A DNA stretch of 64,000 nt from Sphingobacterium hotanense (GCF_008274825.1 NZ_CP030848.1:2604001-2668000), one strand, 5' to 3'; counted from the first letter of the stretch, positions 45,250-54,379 are shown. Notes: generated from the letters alone by a model not told the origin. Translations and numbers: made by a program.

Positions 45250-46419
45250 ATGAGTTTTCTATATTTTGATAATAATGCGACCAGCAGAATGGATGATGAG
45301 GTTCTTCAGGCTATGCTTCCTTATCTACAAGAGTCGTATGGGAATGCCTCAAGTGTGCAGCATAAACTCGGTCGGGCGGCAAACGCGGCCATAGATCAGG
45401 CGCGAATACATCTCGCAGAGAGATTAGGCTGTGCGCCAAAAGAAATCTACTTCACTTCCGGCGCTACAGAAAGCATTAGTACCGTTTTAAAAGGGGTTTC
45501 TCAAGCCTACAACAGAAAAGGGAAACATATAATTACTTGCAAAACGGAACACAAAGCTGTTTTGGCGACTTGTGAAAGTTTAGCCAAACAGGGTTACGAG
45601 ATAACTTATCTCGATGTCGATGCGCAGGGGAATATTGATTTGAACGTTTTAACGAAAGCCATACGTCCGGATACAATTTTAGTTTCTATAATGTCTGCAA
45701 ATAATGAAACTGGCGTATTACATCCGATCGATAAAATTGCAAATATCTGTCAAGAGAAAGACGTTCTATTTTTCTGCGACGCAACACAGCATATCGGAAA
45801 ATTACCCATTGATTTACAAGAAGTAGCAATCGACATCTTATGCTTAAGTGCACATAAATTTCACGGCCCTAAGGGCATTGGTGCTTTGTTCATACGTAGA
45901 AAAAGCAAGCCTATTCAAATCCCTAGCCTCATCACTGGGGGGAACCAAGAACATGGCCTGCGCGGTGGCACTTATGCCGTCCCGCAGATTGTGGGCATGG
46001 GCGAAGCAGTAAAACACTTTGAATTCGATAGCCAGATTGAGACGATTAGAGATTACTTTGAATCGGAGCTACAGCAACAAGTAGAAGAGGTAAAAGTTCA
46101 TGCTAGCGGTACATTGCGCATTCCAAACACAAGCAATGTATTAATCAAACACGTGCGCTCGACGGAATTGATGACTAAGGTTCCTGAAATGGCTTTATCA
46201 TCCGGCTCTGCCTGCGTATCGGGTTCACGAGATCCATCGCACGTCCTGAAAGCGATGGGTATGGACGATGAAGATGTTTTTTGCAGCAGTCGTTTCAGCT
46301 TTAGTAAATACACAACAAAGGAAGATATTGATCTTTCCATACAACAGATCAAGCGTGCTGTGGCACAAATTAGAGCAACTTCGCCTATCTGGCAAATGTA
46401 TAAAGAGGGGCTAATTTGA
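45250..46419 (+). CDS. Cysteine desulfurase (IscS/NifS family)
   Basis: 389 residues. PLP lysine in LSAHKFHGPKGIGALF, N-terminal FDNNATSRMDDEV, and the active Cys in LSSGSACVSGSRDPSHVLKAMG. It removes sulfur from cysteine for iron-sulfur cluster assembly. The A-type carrier gene follows 75 bases later with its own -7 box, so the pair is functionally linked. No IscU or SufBCD gene is in view. Confidence 0.93.
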   Translation: MSFLYFDNNATSRMDDEVLQAMLPYLQESYGNASSVQHKLGRAANAAIDQARIHLAERLGCAPKEIYFTSGATESISTVLKGVSQAYNRKGKHIITCKTEHKAVLATCESLAKQGYEITYLDVDAQGNIDLNVLTKAIRPDTILVSIMSANNETGVLHPIDKIANICQEKDVLFFCDATQHIGKLPIDLQEVAIDILCLSAHKFHGPKGIGALFIRRKSKPIQIPSLITGGNQEHGLRGGTYAVPQIVGMGEAVKHFEFDSQIETIRDYFESELQQQVEEVKVHASGTLRIPNTSNVLIKHVRSTELMTKVPEMALSSGSACVSGSRDPSHVLKAMGMDDEDVFCSSRFSFSKYTTKEDIDLSIQQIKRAVAQIRATSPIWQMYKEGLI

Positions 46420-46462
46420 CAGAACTCAGATGATTTTTGAAAGATTTGGAACTTGTTTTGAT

Positions 46463-46470
46463 TATCTTTG
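46463..46470 (+). promoter_or_regulatory. Putative -7 box TATCTTTG for the A-type Fe-S carrier gene
   Basis: Same octamer as before ychF, matching TAnnTTTG, 24 bases before the ATG at 46495; a GGAGGA site follows at 46481-46486. Confidence 0.6.
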
Positions 46471-46494
46471 TACAATAAATGGAGGAAGAATAAC

Positions 46495-46821
46495 ATGGTG
46501 ACCATTACAGATAAAGCAAAAGAACGAATCAGCACAATCATGCAACAAGAAAACTACGATAGCAATTATTTCGTACGTGTGGCTGTGGAAAGTGGCGGTT
46601 GTTCGGGGCTATCTTATAAGCTTAATTTTGACAACGAAGAGAAAAAAGGCGATCAGTTTTTTGAAGATAACGGTGTCAAAATCTGTTTAGATATTAAGTC
46701 TTACTTATATCTGGCAGGAACAGAATTAGACTATTCCGACGGATTGAATGGAAAGGGATTTGAATTCCACAATCCTAATGCGTCGAGAACCTGCGCCTGT
46801 GGCGAGAGTTTTTCGGTGTAA
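46495..46821 (+). CDS. A-type iron-sulfur cluster carrier (IscA/ErpA family)
   Basis: 108 residues from the ATG at 46495, chosen for the GGAGGA nine bases upstream and for the family start VTITDKAKERI. The three cluster ligands are Cys in VESGGCSGLSY and the two in RTCACGESF near the C-terminus. It accepts or carries Fe-S clusters for target enzymes and lies downstream of a cysteine desulfurase. A GC-rich terminator follows the stop. Confidence 0.95.
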   Translation: MVTITDKAKERISTIMQQENYDSNYFVRVAVESGGCSGLSYKLNFDNEEKKGDQFFEDNGVKICLDIKSYLYLAGTELDYSDGLNGKGFEFHNPNASRTCACGESFSV

Positions 46822-46829
46822 AATAATTA

Positions 46830-46856
46830 AAGCGGGCAAATTGCCCGCTTTTTTTT
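46830..46856 (+). terminator. Terminator after the Fe-S carrier gene
   Basis: AAGCGGGCA (46830-46838) pairs with TGCCCGCTT (46842-46850) and is followed by a T-run, which is shared with the first repeat copy. Confidence 0.88.
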
Positions 46857-47005
46857 CTGAAAGTTATTGTTGTTTTTTCAATTTAAACCAATAAAAAATC
46901 AGACCAGTGATTGTTCAAGGGTCTATTTTTTCTGAAAGTTATTGTTGTTTTTTCAATTTAAACCAATAAAAAATCAGACCAGTGATTGTTCAAGGGTCTA
47001 TTTTT
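46856..47005. repeat. Tandem duplication, two 75-bp copies
   Basis: The sequence beginning TCTGAAAGTTATTG at 46856 repeats at 46931 without visible change over 75 bases. On the minus strand each copy starts ACTTTCAGAAAAAA and includes AGACC...GGTCT, which can form a hairpin. The interval 46857-47186 has no gene. Confidence 0.88.
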
Positions 47006-48480
47006 TTGTCTGGAATATTTTGTTTCTGTTTCTTAAGTATTCTTCTTGATCAAAAAAAGGACTTTATTACTAAAAACAAGAGTATAATTTTTTCTTCGAG
47101 CTCTAAAGGCATCAACTGTTGGTTCTTAAACGTCTGTTATCAGTTTTTTTCACGGGGAGTCTAACCACCAAAAAAAGGTCGATCTTTTATTTATAAGACG
47201 TGTTCTTCAGGGTACTCAATTGTTTCTGTAATCTGTCAATTCTTTTAAGTCTTCTATTTTCCAGTATTTTTATATCCTGGGGATGTAATTGATAGGGTTC
47301 CATGTCCCTCAGCACATGGTATGCAGCGGTCAATATCTTATGTGCAATGGCTATTGTCGCCTTCTTATGTCCTCTTCGGGCAGCGATCTGGTGATGCTTG
47401 ACTGCAAGTAAGGGATTGGCCTTGGATCTAGAAGCTACCCATGCGGCCTCTACGAGCGTTGTCTTGAGATACTTATTTCCATGTGTTGTTCTGGAGGAAT
47501 ACTTTTTTCCTGCACTCTCATTGTTGCCCGGGCAAACACCAGCCCATGAGGAAAGGTTCTGATGTGTTGCAAATTGGGTCATGTCCGTACCGATCTCTGA
47601 GACGATTCCTAATGCTACTTTGGAAGACACTCCCGGAATAGTCTCCAGTAGTTCCAGCTCCCGATACATGATCCTTGCGTACTGTTCCATCTGAGCCTCT
47701 GATTGTGCTATTTGTAGATTGATATGATCGATGGATTGCAGTATAAGGGTCAACATGAAGCGGTGGTGATCTGTGACCTTGCCAGTAAGTGCTTTAATCA
47801 GTTCTGCGTGTTTCTTGACCAGTGAACCCTTGGCCATGCTTGCCAACAGCAAAGGATCGCTCTGACCTTTAGCCATGGATCGGACCATTTCCATGGCGCT
47901 TACACCGAATACGTCGCTGACCACGCTCCGCAGTTTGACGTTGGCAGATTCAAGGATGTTCTGCAACCGGTTCTTTTCTGCAGTCCGCATCGCGATCAGC
48001 TTGCGTCTATGTCGGTAGAGCTCCCTGAGCTCCCGGATATGTTGTGCTGGAATGAAGCTACCCTTCAGTAGACCGGAAAGAAGCAGTTTGGAGATCCATT
48101 CGCTATCCTTCTTATCGGTCTTCTGCCCCGGAACATTCTTGATGTGGCGGGCATTGACCAACAAAATGTGAAAGTAATCTTCCAAAACCGCGTAAACCGG
48201 TCGCCAGTAAACACCGGTGCTCTCCATGGCAACCTGTGTAATGGAATGGGATTGAAGCCATTGCACTAAATCATACAGGTCATCCGTAAAAGTTAAGAAG
48301 GTTTTTGTCTCTGTATCAAAATCACTACCTTTAATGGTAGCAACTACTGTGTCTTTATGGACATCCAGTCCACAGCCACGATCAAGAATAAAGGGTAATC
48401 CGCTGACAGCCATAGGTCTTATATTTATTGGTACTAAGATACCGTTTTGGCTAAATGCCTATTGGGACTATGAGCCCGTG
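47006..48480 (-). mobile_element. Second IS110-family element, approximate limits
   Basis: One intact transposase gene (47187-48413, minus) with a non-coding 3' part to about 47006 and a short leader. Both ends are unclear; limits here are the nearest distinct repeat edges. The 14-mer ACTTTCAGAAAAAA (minus strand) flanks it at 48520-48533 and at 46926-46939 and 46851-46864. Confidence 0.5.
47187..48413 (-). CDS. IS110-family transposase (second, divergent type)
   Basis: 408 residues, complete. DEDD residues: D17 (CGLDVHK), E64 (AMESTGVYW), D100 and D103 ([10 protein letters not shown]). The C-terminal domain has [20 protein letters not shown] and a Ser-bearing segment [13 protein letters not shown]. 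The protein is longer than the one at 29786 and only distantly related, so the element belongs to another IS110 subgroup. The ATG at 48413 starts the conserved region. Confidence 0.93.
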   Translation of the reverse strand: MAVSGLPFILDRGCGLDVHKDTVVATIKGSDFDTETKTFLTFTDDLYDLVQWLQSHSITQVAMESTGVYWRPVYAVLEDYFHILLVNARHIKNVPGQKTDKKDSEWISKLLLSGLLKGSFIPAQHIRELRELYRHRRKLIAMRTAEKNRLQNILESANVKLRSVVSDVFGVSAMEMVRSMAKGQSDPLLLASMAKGSLVKKHAELIKALTGKVTDHHRFMLTLILQSIDHINLQIAQSEAQMEQYARIMYRELELLETIPGVSSKVALGIVSEIGTDMTQFATHQNLSSWAGVCPGNNESAGKKYSSRTTHGNKYLKTTLVEAAWVASRSKANPLLAVKHHQIAARRGHKKATIAIAHKILTAAYHVLRDMEPYQLHPQDIKILENRRLKRIDRLQKQLSTLKNTSYK

Positions 48481-48597
48481 ACTTTCATGGCTGTTGGTGA
48501 TACCCGAGTATCATGAATGTTTTTTCTGAAAGTGTCTGTTTTCAATGGCCATCAAGAACTTTCATTCCTGTTGGTGTTTCCATGGAAACATGAAAGT
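48481..48597 (-). repeat. Two 40-nt palindromic modules with R2 linker
   Basis: Module A 48481-48520 and module B 48558-48597 have the same length and plan: outer arms ACTTTCAT/ATGAAAGT (one mismatch in A), CTGTTGGTG, and an inner stem GATAC/GTATC in A and GTTTC/GAAAC in B. The inner stems differ by two compensatory pair changes. The linker 48521-48557 matches R2 repeats elsewhere. Confidence 0.75.
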
Positions 48598-48634
48598 TTT
48601 ATTTTCAAACTGAATATTGTTTTCTGAAATAGCA

Positions 48635-49723
48635 TTAACGAATGCTTCCTCTCCCATTCTTCAAATTCATTTCATAGGCAATAATCAATCTAGTTACTAA
48701 GCCATAGCGAGCCATGCCTTCTCGTTGATTGTTATGTTTAAGGTATTGATCGTAAAATATTCCTGATAGATCAGTCAACCAGCCTGTATAATTCTCCCAG
48801 TACAATTGATCTTTCTTTAAATCGCTTTTTATGCCCCCTGAGAGCTTCGCTTTATATTTTTGAAACATAGGCTCGTCAACAAGATAAAGTGACCTTAAAA
48901 GGTATTGTATGCTTTCGTAATAGGCTGCATACTGAAACCAGGGATCTTGATGATTCCGACGCTTGACATAAGCGATGAAATTACATTCATCTTCCAGTCC
49001 AATCCCCATTTGATGTGCCAGTTCATGAGTAACCGTAAAAGGATAAGATGTTATGGGCATATCGGTATTTGCATGTGCTTCATTACTGAATGGATTCAGA
49101 TAACCTGATGTTCCAAAGGATGATATAAGCACTGAACTTAATGGTTTCTTAATATGAATTTGTGTTTTGCTAAGCATAGGAAACTCTTGATCAGCATCCA
49201 TCAGCTCTTCAATTTGCGCATTCACGCTGGTTCGGACTTTGCCATCAAGATCTAATTTTTCTCGCAAGCTATTCGCTAGCTGTATTTGCTCGTCCAATAC
49301 GCCTAGATGATCTTCCAGAAGAATAGTGTCGACCGATAGCTGAAGTTGCTTGCTGACCGGGACTCGATAATAATTGATCGCCCATGCCAAGTGAAAGAAT
49401 ATATACAGTGATAGCGCGGTGCCAACTAACGTTAATACTCCTCGCCAAGCGTAGTGAAACTGCTTTTTGAACAGGAAAACTATGGTTCGAACGACGAGAT
49501 AGAGCAAAAACAGGACGATAGCAAGATAAAGCAGATCTCCTACGCTAAAGGGAAGCAGTCCGAATATAAGTTTTGGGAGGTATTGATAGAAAGGATAGAA
49601 AGCACGACTATAAACAGCCTCTACCCTTTCGGAATCTGTTACAAACCAATTCAACAGCAAGATTAGGGCTATACAGCCCCCTGACCAGATATAAAGCGAT
49701 TTCGTTGATTTGTTGGATTTCAT
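48635..49723 (-). CDS. DUF3810 membrane-bound putative zinc peptidase
   Basis: 362 residues. Three N-terminal membrane helices (about 12-27, 45-80, 95-118) are followed by a soluble domain with the metallopeptidase motif TVTHELAHQMGIGLEDECNFIAYV, the HExxH...E signature of DUF3810. Active on unknown substrates at the outer face of the inner membrane, probably. It is first or last in a minus-strand run with the NdpA-like gene (4-base gap) and the deacetylase-like gene. Confidence 0.88.
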   Translation of the reverse strand: MKSNKSTKSLYIWSGGCIALILLLNWFVTDSERVEAVYSRAFYPFYQYLPKLIFGLLPFSVGDLLYLAIVLFLLYLVVRTIVFLFKKQFHYAWRGVLTLVGTALSLYIFFHLAWAINYYRVPVSKQLQLSVDTILLEDHLGVLDEQIQLANSLREKLDLDGKVRTSVNAQIEELMDADQEFPMLSKTQIHIKKPLSSVLISSFGTSGYLNPFSNEAHANTDMPITSYPFTVTHELAHQMGIGLEDECNFIAYVKRRNHQDPWFQYAAYYESIQYLLRSLYLVDEPMFQKYKAKLSGGIKSDLKKDQLYWENYTGWLTDLSGIFYDQYLKHNNQREGMARYGLVTRLIIAYEMNLKNGRGSIR

Positions 49724-49727
49724 TTCC

Positions 49728-50786
49728 TTAGTCGGATTCGTTTTCGAAATACAACTTATAATAATTCATTCCCTTATCCTCGTCGTATCCTTTTACCAGA
49801 TATTCGCGCTTTCCATGCACATAGATATGGAAATTCTTATCGAGCTTGATTACTGATTTATAACTCGAAGCCATCTTTTTTACAGCATTGCCTGCGATAT
49901 CAAAATTGGATTGGAATGGGGTATCGAATTCCTCCTCGAAAGCAGATTTATAATCCTTGAATAAGGAAACAGCGTCAGGATTTGCAATCACTTCCATATT
50001 GAACTCATCTTCATCAAATTCTTCTTTTGACTTAAAGTAATTCATTGAGCGGTTCAACAGGTCGATTTTATCGGCCTTATCCATTTCAAAAACTTCATCT
50101 AACTTCTCGTTGACAAAGTTCTTGTAAACTTTCATGATGTTTCCTGTTTGTTGGAAATTATCATTGCGGACGCGCAGTTTTAAGAAATCATCTTTCCAGT
50201 ATACGGCTTCAGATCCGTTCGTCTGGTCAAGGCATAATACCTTAAAACCTTCCTCGGATTCGGTATTGACAATGACTACCCCCTTGTCCAATTTATTGAT
50301 ATTGATGGCTTGTTCTTCATAGTTTACTCCTAGACCATCTGCCTGAGGATAAACTTTAAGATAAGCTTCCTTATTCTCTGATTTAAAGATTCCTATTGCC
50401 TTGTGCTCTTCGCCTTCTAGCTGCACGTTATCCAAGGCTACTACATATACTTCTCCTGATTTGATCTTCGGATGCTCCGACACTTCAAACAAATATTTGG
50501 TGATGGATTTAGAGAAATCAATGAAGCTTACCTGTCCTTCAAAAAAGCGCTTAGAATAACTGTAAACTTCGTTGAATTCTAGATCGTCATTAGGATGGTA
50601 GAATCTGTAGATTTCCGATTGCTTTGCAAAAGGCTTCATGAAATATTGCATCAGAAGTCCGGTCAGGACTTCATCTGAAGCGACATCTACTTCAACGTCC
50701 GACAAGGTGAAATACTCGTCCTGGCTCTTGTTGCCGACATGATGAATAATAAGGTTTTCGAAGTTTGCGTCTTGATGAAATAACAT
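49728..50786 (-). CDS. Nucleoid-associated protein (NdpA family)
   Basis: 352 residues, cytoplasmic. The opening NLIIHHVGNKSQDEYFTLSDVEVD and further pattern (GEVYVVALDNVQ, EDEFNMEVIAN) fit the nucleoid-associated protein family PF04245 common in Bacteroidota. It would bind DNA non-specifically; its exact job is unknown. Four bases separate it from the DUF3810 gene and nine from the deacetylase-like gene, so the three are one transcription unit. Confidence 0.85.
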   Translation of the reverse strand: MLFHQDANFENLIIHHVGNKSQDEYFTLSDVEVDVASDEVLTGLLMQYFMKPFAKQSEIYRFYHPNDDLEFNEVYSYSKRFFEGQVSFIDFSKSITKYLFEVSEHPKIKSGEVYVVALDNVQLEGEEHKAIGIFKSENKEAYLKVYPQADGLGVNYEEQAININKLDKGVVIVNTESEEGFKVLCLDQTNGSEAVYWKDDFLKLRVRNDNFQQTGNIMKVYKNFVNEKLDEVFEMDKADKIDLLNRSMNYFKSKEEFDEDEFNMEVIANPDAVSLFKDYKSAFEEEFDTPFQSNFDIAGNAVKKMASSYKSVIKLDKNFHIYVHGKREYLVKGYDEDKGMNYYKLYFENESD

Positions 50787-50795
50787 GCTTGTTTT

Positions 50796-51701
50796 TTATA
50801 AATCGTAAATATGTATTGCAGAACGGTAGGTATTGACGTGAGCATTGACGATATCTTTGATATGTACGGAATATCCGCCACCCATGCTGACTTCCACAGG
50901 GACTTGTCTGCTCTTGCAAGCATTGAATACAAGGTCGTCCCTTTTTCTACACCCTTCTTGCGTTAGTTTAAATTTGCCAAGTTTGTCGCTAGCTAATATA
51001 TCGACACCAGCCTGATAAAAGACAAAGTCGGGCATCACTTGATTAAATACAGCTTCCAGCTCTGATGACAAGAGCGACAAATAGGCCTCATCCTCGATGC
51101 CATCCGACAAACCAATATCAATATGCGATTTTTCCTTTTTAAATGGAAAGTTCTTCTCGCCATGTATGGAAAAAGTAATAATATCAGGATGATCTTCAAA
51201 AATATGAGCGGTTCCATTTCCCTGATGCACGTCAAGGTCGATAATCAAGATCGTTTTAGCGAGTTTTTGACTGTACAGATATGCGGCGGCAACGGCTTGA
51301 TCGTTCAGTAAACAGAAGCCTTCGCCGAAATCTCTACCCGCATGGTGGGTTCCGCCTGCAGTGTTAAAGGAGACACCGGCATCCATCGCTGCAAAACATG
51401 CCTTAATTGTTCCATCAATGAGATAACGTTCGCGATCCACCAAAGCCTGTGTCATCGGGAAACCAATACGGCGAACCATCTTAGGGTCTAAAGTCAACTC
51501 CAATAGATCATCTACATAAGCCTTATCATGTGCTAAATAAATGATTTCGCGATCTACTAAATCGGGTTCAAAAAAGTTGTTACGATTGACCAAGCCTTCG
51601 TAAATCAATTGCTCTGGAATAAGTTCGTACTTCATCATCGGAAAGCGATGTGTCGCGGGCAATGGATAAATGTAGGCGCTATGATGAGCTATTTTTAACA
51701 A
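50796..51701 (-). CDS. Histone deacetylase-like hydrolase
   Basis: 301 residues. Zinc and catalytic motifs of class IIb/acetoin-utilisation deacetylases are clear: GGTHHAGRDFGEGFCLLND (the HH pair), IDLDVHQGNGTAHIF (zinc Asp and His) and the second Asp in FYQAGVDILASD, with the Gly-rich GGGYSV near the end. Substrates in bacteria are small acetylated amines or lysines. It is the upstream member of a unit with NdpA-like and DUF3810 genes. Confidence 0.92.
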   Translation of the reverse strand: MLKIAHHSAYIYPLPATHRFPMMKYELIPEQLIYEGLVNRNNFFEPDLVDREIIYLAHDKAYVDDLLELTLDPKMVRRIGFPMTQALVDRERYLIDGTIKACFAAMDAGVSFNTAGGTHHAGRDFGEGFCLLNDQAVAAAYLYSQKLAKTILIIDLDVHQGNGTAHIFEDHPDIITFSIHGEKNFPFKKEKSHIDIGLSDGIEDEAYLSLLSSELEAVFNQVMPDFVFYQAGVDILASDKLGKFKLTQEGCRKRDDLVFNACKSRQVPVEVSMGGGYSVHIKDIVNAHVNTYRSAIHIYDL

Positions 51702-51933
51702 TTGTGCAAATTTGTCACGAATATAACCAATCAGGAATCAATAAAAAACCCTTGTGGAAAAAGCGGATATGCCTCTTTTTTCCAATAGGCTTGGTTTATA
51801 AGCAACGAGATTGTTATATCGTAGATTTTTTAATCTCATTTTTTTTAAATAGATTTATTACAGATAGCATGGCGTAATCCACAATGCGCTGCTATATAAC
51901 CATTTGTAAACAAATTGAAAGGAAGGAGACAAT
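51702..51933. other. Gene-free interval between divergent genes
   Basis: Holds TGGAAAAA...TTTTTTCCA, a weak inverted repeat at about 51753-51783, and the leader with GGAAGGAG at 51921-51928 for the 55-residue gene. No other signal seen. Confidence 0.4.
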
Positions 51934-52101
51934 ATGTTTAACAAGAAACATCAGGGATCTGGTTCAGCACATTCCGCTGGGCGAAATCATCCTTTTATAA
52001 AAAGTATCAAGAAAACAGGCTTATTGGATAAACCGAAGTTAGTTCTAAAGGAAATTATAGAACATCTGAAGGCCAATCGCTATGAATACAGCAAAAATTA
52101 A
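51934..52101 (+). CDS. Small basic hypothetical protein (55 aa)
   Basis: It begins MFNKKHQGSGSAHSAGRNHP, continues FIKSIKKTGLLDKPK and ends HLKANRYEYSKN. A strong GGAAGGAG lies six bases before the ATG, which supports translation. Basic head, amphipathic helix in the second half; no family recognised. Confidence 0.6.
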   Translation: MFNKKHQGSGSAHSAGRNHPFIKSIKKTGLLDKPKLVLKEIIEHLKANRYEYSKN

Positions 52102-52161
52102 TATTTAAAACGAAATTAAATATATGCTGTTATTAGCTATAGAGTACTAAATAAGAAGAGT

Positions 52162-52488
52162 ATGACTATAGATATTGATTCATTGCTTGATGCGGAAATC
52201 ATCAAAACCGAAGAGGATTCTAGGACACAGACTTTGGATGTAACGCTGCTATTGGATGCTGCAGGGCCTGCCAATACGCATCAGAAGAAATTGAGATTTG
52301 AGCACGTGACCTTCTATTCCCGTTCTGAAATTCCGAAAGAGGGATATCCGGTTATTTTGGAAATCAGCGAAGTCGTCCCGGAGATTGAAAAGAGCTTCGA
52401 TAATGATCAATCACGCAGAAGGTTTAAGATAGATACTACGTCCGGCATAGTGATATTGGAATTTGCAACCTGCTATTTGGTAGATTAA
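52162..52488 (+). CDS. Small acidic cytoplasmic hypothetical protein
   Basis: 108 residues, no signal or membrane segment. Begins TIDIDSLLDAEIIKTEEDSRTQ and shows alternating beta strands (KLRFEHVTFYSR, GYPVILEISEVV, GIVILEFATCYLV), consistent with a small beta-sandwich. I do not recognise the family. It ends 35 bases before the TatD gene on the same strand. Confidence 0.6.
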   Translation: MTIDIDSLLDAEIIKTEEDSRTQTLDVTLLLDAAGPANTHQKKLRFEHVTFYSRSEIPKEGYPVILEISEVVPEIEKSFDNDQSRRRFKIDTTSGIVILEFATCYLVD

Positions 52489-52523
52489 TTCCGTATCTTT
52501 CGATGAATTAAACAATCCCAACA

Positions 52524-53171
52524 TTGCTGATAAATATACACGCCCATTCCATCAGTACCTCATCTGCTGATGAGTTCGTACTACCAAATTGCATTGTTTC
52601 CAAAGATTATCTTTATGAACAGTCTTGTTCAGCAGGTATCCACCCATGGTATGTCGATCTTAACGAGGAAGTGCAATGGGAGGCATTAGTAAAGTATGCT
52701 GAAAAACCTCAGGTAGTAGCGATTGGAGAATGCGGGTTAGATAAGCTGTGCAGTACAGAATGGAATCGGCAGGTTCAGATATTCGAAAAGCAGATTACAC
52801 TCGCTAATGAGCTTAAAAAGCCTTTGATCATACATTGCGTTCGAGCATACCACGAGGTATTTACCTCCCTCTTGAGAAAGCAAGTGGCCGTCCCGGTCAT
52901 TTTTCATGGTTATGAACGGAATTGGCCATTGGCGGAACAATTATTAAAGAACAAAAATTACTACCTCTCCTTCGGTGCTGCTATCTTAAAGGGCAATCTA
53001 GATGATGTTATCAAACAGATTCCTATGCACAGGTTTTTCTTAGAAACTGACGATAAACCAACGAAAATCTCAGATATTTATGCTTATTTTTGCCGAGCCA
53101 GAAAATTGTCTACAAAACAAGTAGAGGATCAGATTATGGCAAATTTTAATAGCATTTTTAAATCAACTTAA
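52524..53171 (+). CDS. TatD-family metal-dependent hydrolase
   Basis: 215 residues, shorter than the usual ~260. Metal-binding pattern: HAHS near the start, Glu in GECGLD, His in PLIIHCVRA, FHGYERN, and Asp in LETDDKPT. TatD proteins are Mg-dependent DNases or deacylases. Start is the TTG at 52524, which directly precedes the conserved LINIHAH; there is no closer ATG. The tcdA gene follows after five bases. Confidence 0.88.
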   Translation: MLINIHAHSISTSSADEFVLPNCIVSKDYLYEQSCSAGIHPWYVDLNEEVQWEALVKYAEKPQVVAIGECGLDKLCSTEWNRQVQIFEKQITLANELKKPLIIHCVRAYHEVFTSLLRKQVAVPVIFHGYERNWPLAEQLLKNKNYYLSFGAAILKGNLDDVIKQIPMHRFFLETDDKPTKISDIYAYFCRARKLSTKQVEDQIMANFNSIFKST

Positions 53172-53176
53172 AATCA

Positions 53177-53902
53177 ATGAAGGATTTATCTTGGCTTTCT
53201 CGCACCGAGGCGTTGGTGGGACGAGAAGCACTAGAAAAGTTAGCTAATTCACATGTAATGGTATTGGGTCTCGGCGGTGTGGGCTCTTTTGCTGCCGAAT
53301 TTATCTGTCGGTCGGGCGTGGGAAAGATGACCATCATCGACGGTGATACCGTAGACCCTAGCAATAGGAATAGGCAGTTGCCAGCTTTGGCAACAAATCA
53401 TGGCGAAGCGAAAGCGGAGATTATGCGCGAACGCTTGTTGGCTATCAATCCGGAATTAGAGCTTAATGTAATCCAAGATTTTATTCTTCCACAGAATATC
53501 CCTGGTCTTCTTGAATTAAAACCCGACTACTGCGTGGAAGCTATTGATAGCATCACACCGAAACTATTTTTTATCCGTTTGGCCTTGGAGGCGAAAGTAC
53601 CTTTTGTAAGCTCGATGGGTGCGGGTGGTAAACTAGATCCTACGAAAATTAGGATTGCTGATATTGGAACGACTTATAATTGTAAACTAGCACAGCATAT
53701 CCGCAAAAAATTAAAGAAGCATGGAATTCGTAAAGGCGTAAAGGTGGTGTTCTCCACCGAATTGCCGGATAAGGATTCCTTGTTGTATACTGACGGTAGC
53801 AACTTTAAGAAATCAGCCTACGGGACGATGTCTTATCTGCCGGCAGCATTTGGAGGAGCATTAGCCTCCGTTGCGATTCAAGATTTAATGAAAGATATAT
53901 AG
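53177..53902 (+). CDS. tcdA: tRNA threonylcarbamoyladenosine dehydratase
   Basis: 241 residues, full length. The E1-like Rossmann ATPase shows VMVLGLGGVGSFAAEFICRSGVGK followed by DGDTVDPSNRNRQLPAL; the typical substitute Cys and Arg positions follow. It makes cyclic t6A at position 37 of tRNA by ATP-dependent dehydration. Five bases from the TatD gene on the same strand; a terminator follows. Confidence 0.94.
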   Translation: MKDLSWLSRTEALVGREALEKLANSHVMVLGLGGVGSFAAEFICRSGVGKMTIIDGDTVDPSNRNRQLPALATNHGEAKAEIMRERLLAINPELELNVIQDFILPQNIPGLLELKPDYCVEAIDSITPKLFFIRLALEAKVPFVSSMGAGGKLDPTKIRIADIGTTYNCKLAQHIRKKLKKHGIRKGVKVVFSTELPDKDSLLYTDGSNFKKSAYGTMSYLPAAFGGALASVAIQDLMKDI

Positions 53903-53908
53903 ATGAAA

Positions 53909-53937
53909 AAAGGAGCTCAATGAGCTCCTTTCTTTTT
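53909..53937 (+). terminator. Terminator after tcdA
   Basis: AAAGGAGCTCA (53909-53919) pairs with TGAGCTCCTTT (53921-53931), followed by CTTTTT. The stem also suits the convergent gene at 53951. Confidence 0.85.
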
Positions 53938-53950
53938 GACTTGTATCCTA

Positions 53951-54373
53951 TTAAGAAATAGGTTCCAAATATTGCGCATAGCAATATCCTTCTTCACCAT
54001 CTTTCGTACGAACTAACCACCATTGGTCATTTGCGCGACTGATAAGGGTAATTACCTCATCTTTCGCCGCTTTACCAACGATTGGCTGATCTGTTCCTGG
54101 TCCTTTACGAATGTTCAAGTTGCTGCTTTCAGTAATTACGCGAACTTGCTGTCCGGTAACCGCTGTAGAAACATCTACATTCATCACGACATCGCCAGAT
54201 AAGAAATTAGGGTCGATCTGGTTGTAGATATCCCATAATTTGTTTTTGACGTCAGCATTTGGTGCTGTACCACGGATTTGTAATACACCATCCATCTCAG
54301 CGACTTGTAATCCCTCGATACCCGAAGTATTCGCCGTATCGATCAATACTTTATATTTATTCTGTAAACTCAT
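53951..54373 (-). CDS. BON-like plus bacterial SH3 protein
   Basis: 140 residues. The first ~70 residues are BON-like (YKVLIDTANTSGIEGLQVAEMDGVLQIRGTAPNADVKNKLW), the rest an SH3_3 domain (LNIRKGPGTDQPIVGKAAKDEVITLISRANDQWWLVRTKDGEEGYCYAQYL). No signal peptide is visible, unlike its neighbour, so the location is unclear. It starts six bases after the BON lipoprotein gene, clearly an operon. Confidence 0.8.
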   Translation of the reverse strand: MSLQNKYKVLIDTANTSGIEGLQVAEMDGVLQIRGTAPNADVKNKLWDIYNQIDPNFLSGDVVMNVDVSTAVTGQQVRVITESSNLNIRKGPGTDQPIVGKAAKDEVITLISRANDQWWLVRTKDGEEGYCYAQYLEPIS

Positions 54374-54379
54374 AATTTG

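Noticed and set aside
46822..47186. Small ORF after the Fe-S carrier gene (46982-47164)
   Set aside because: Starts in the 75-bp duplicated repeat and runs through T-rich element end sequence; no ribosome site and odd composition.
48481..48597. Bridge RNA in the left leader of the second IS110-family element
   Set aside because: The hairpins recur outside the element as R2/modules (10.6 and 55 kb), so they are more likely host repeats or targets; they also lack left-side guide nucleotides in the loops.
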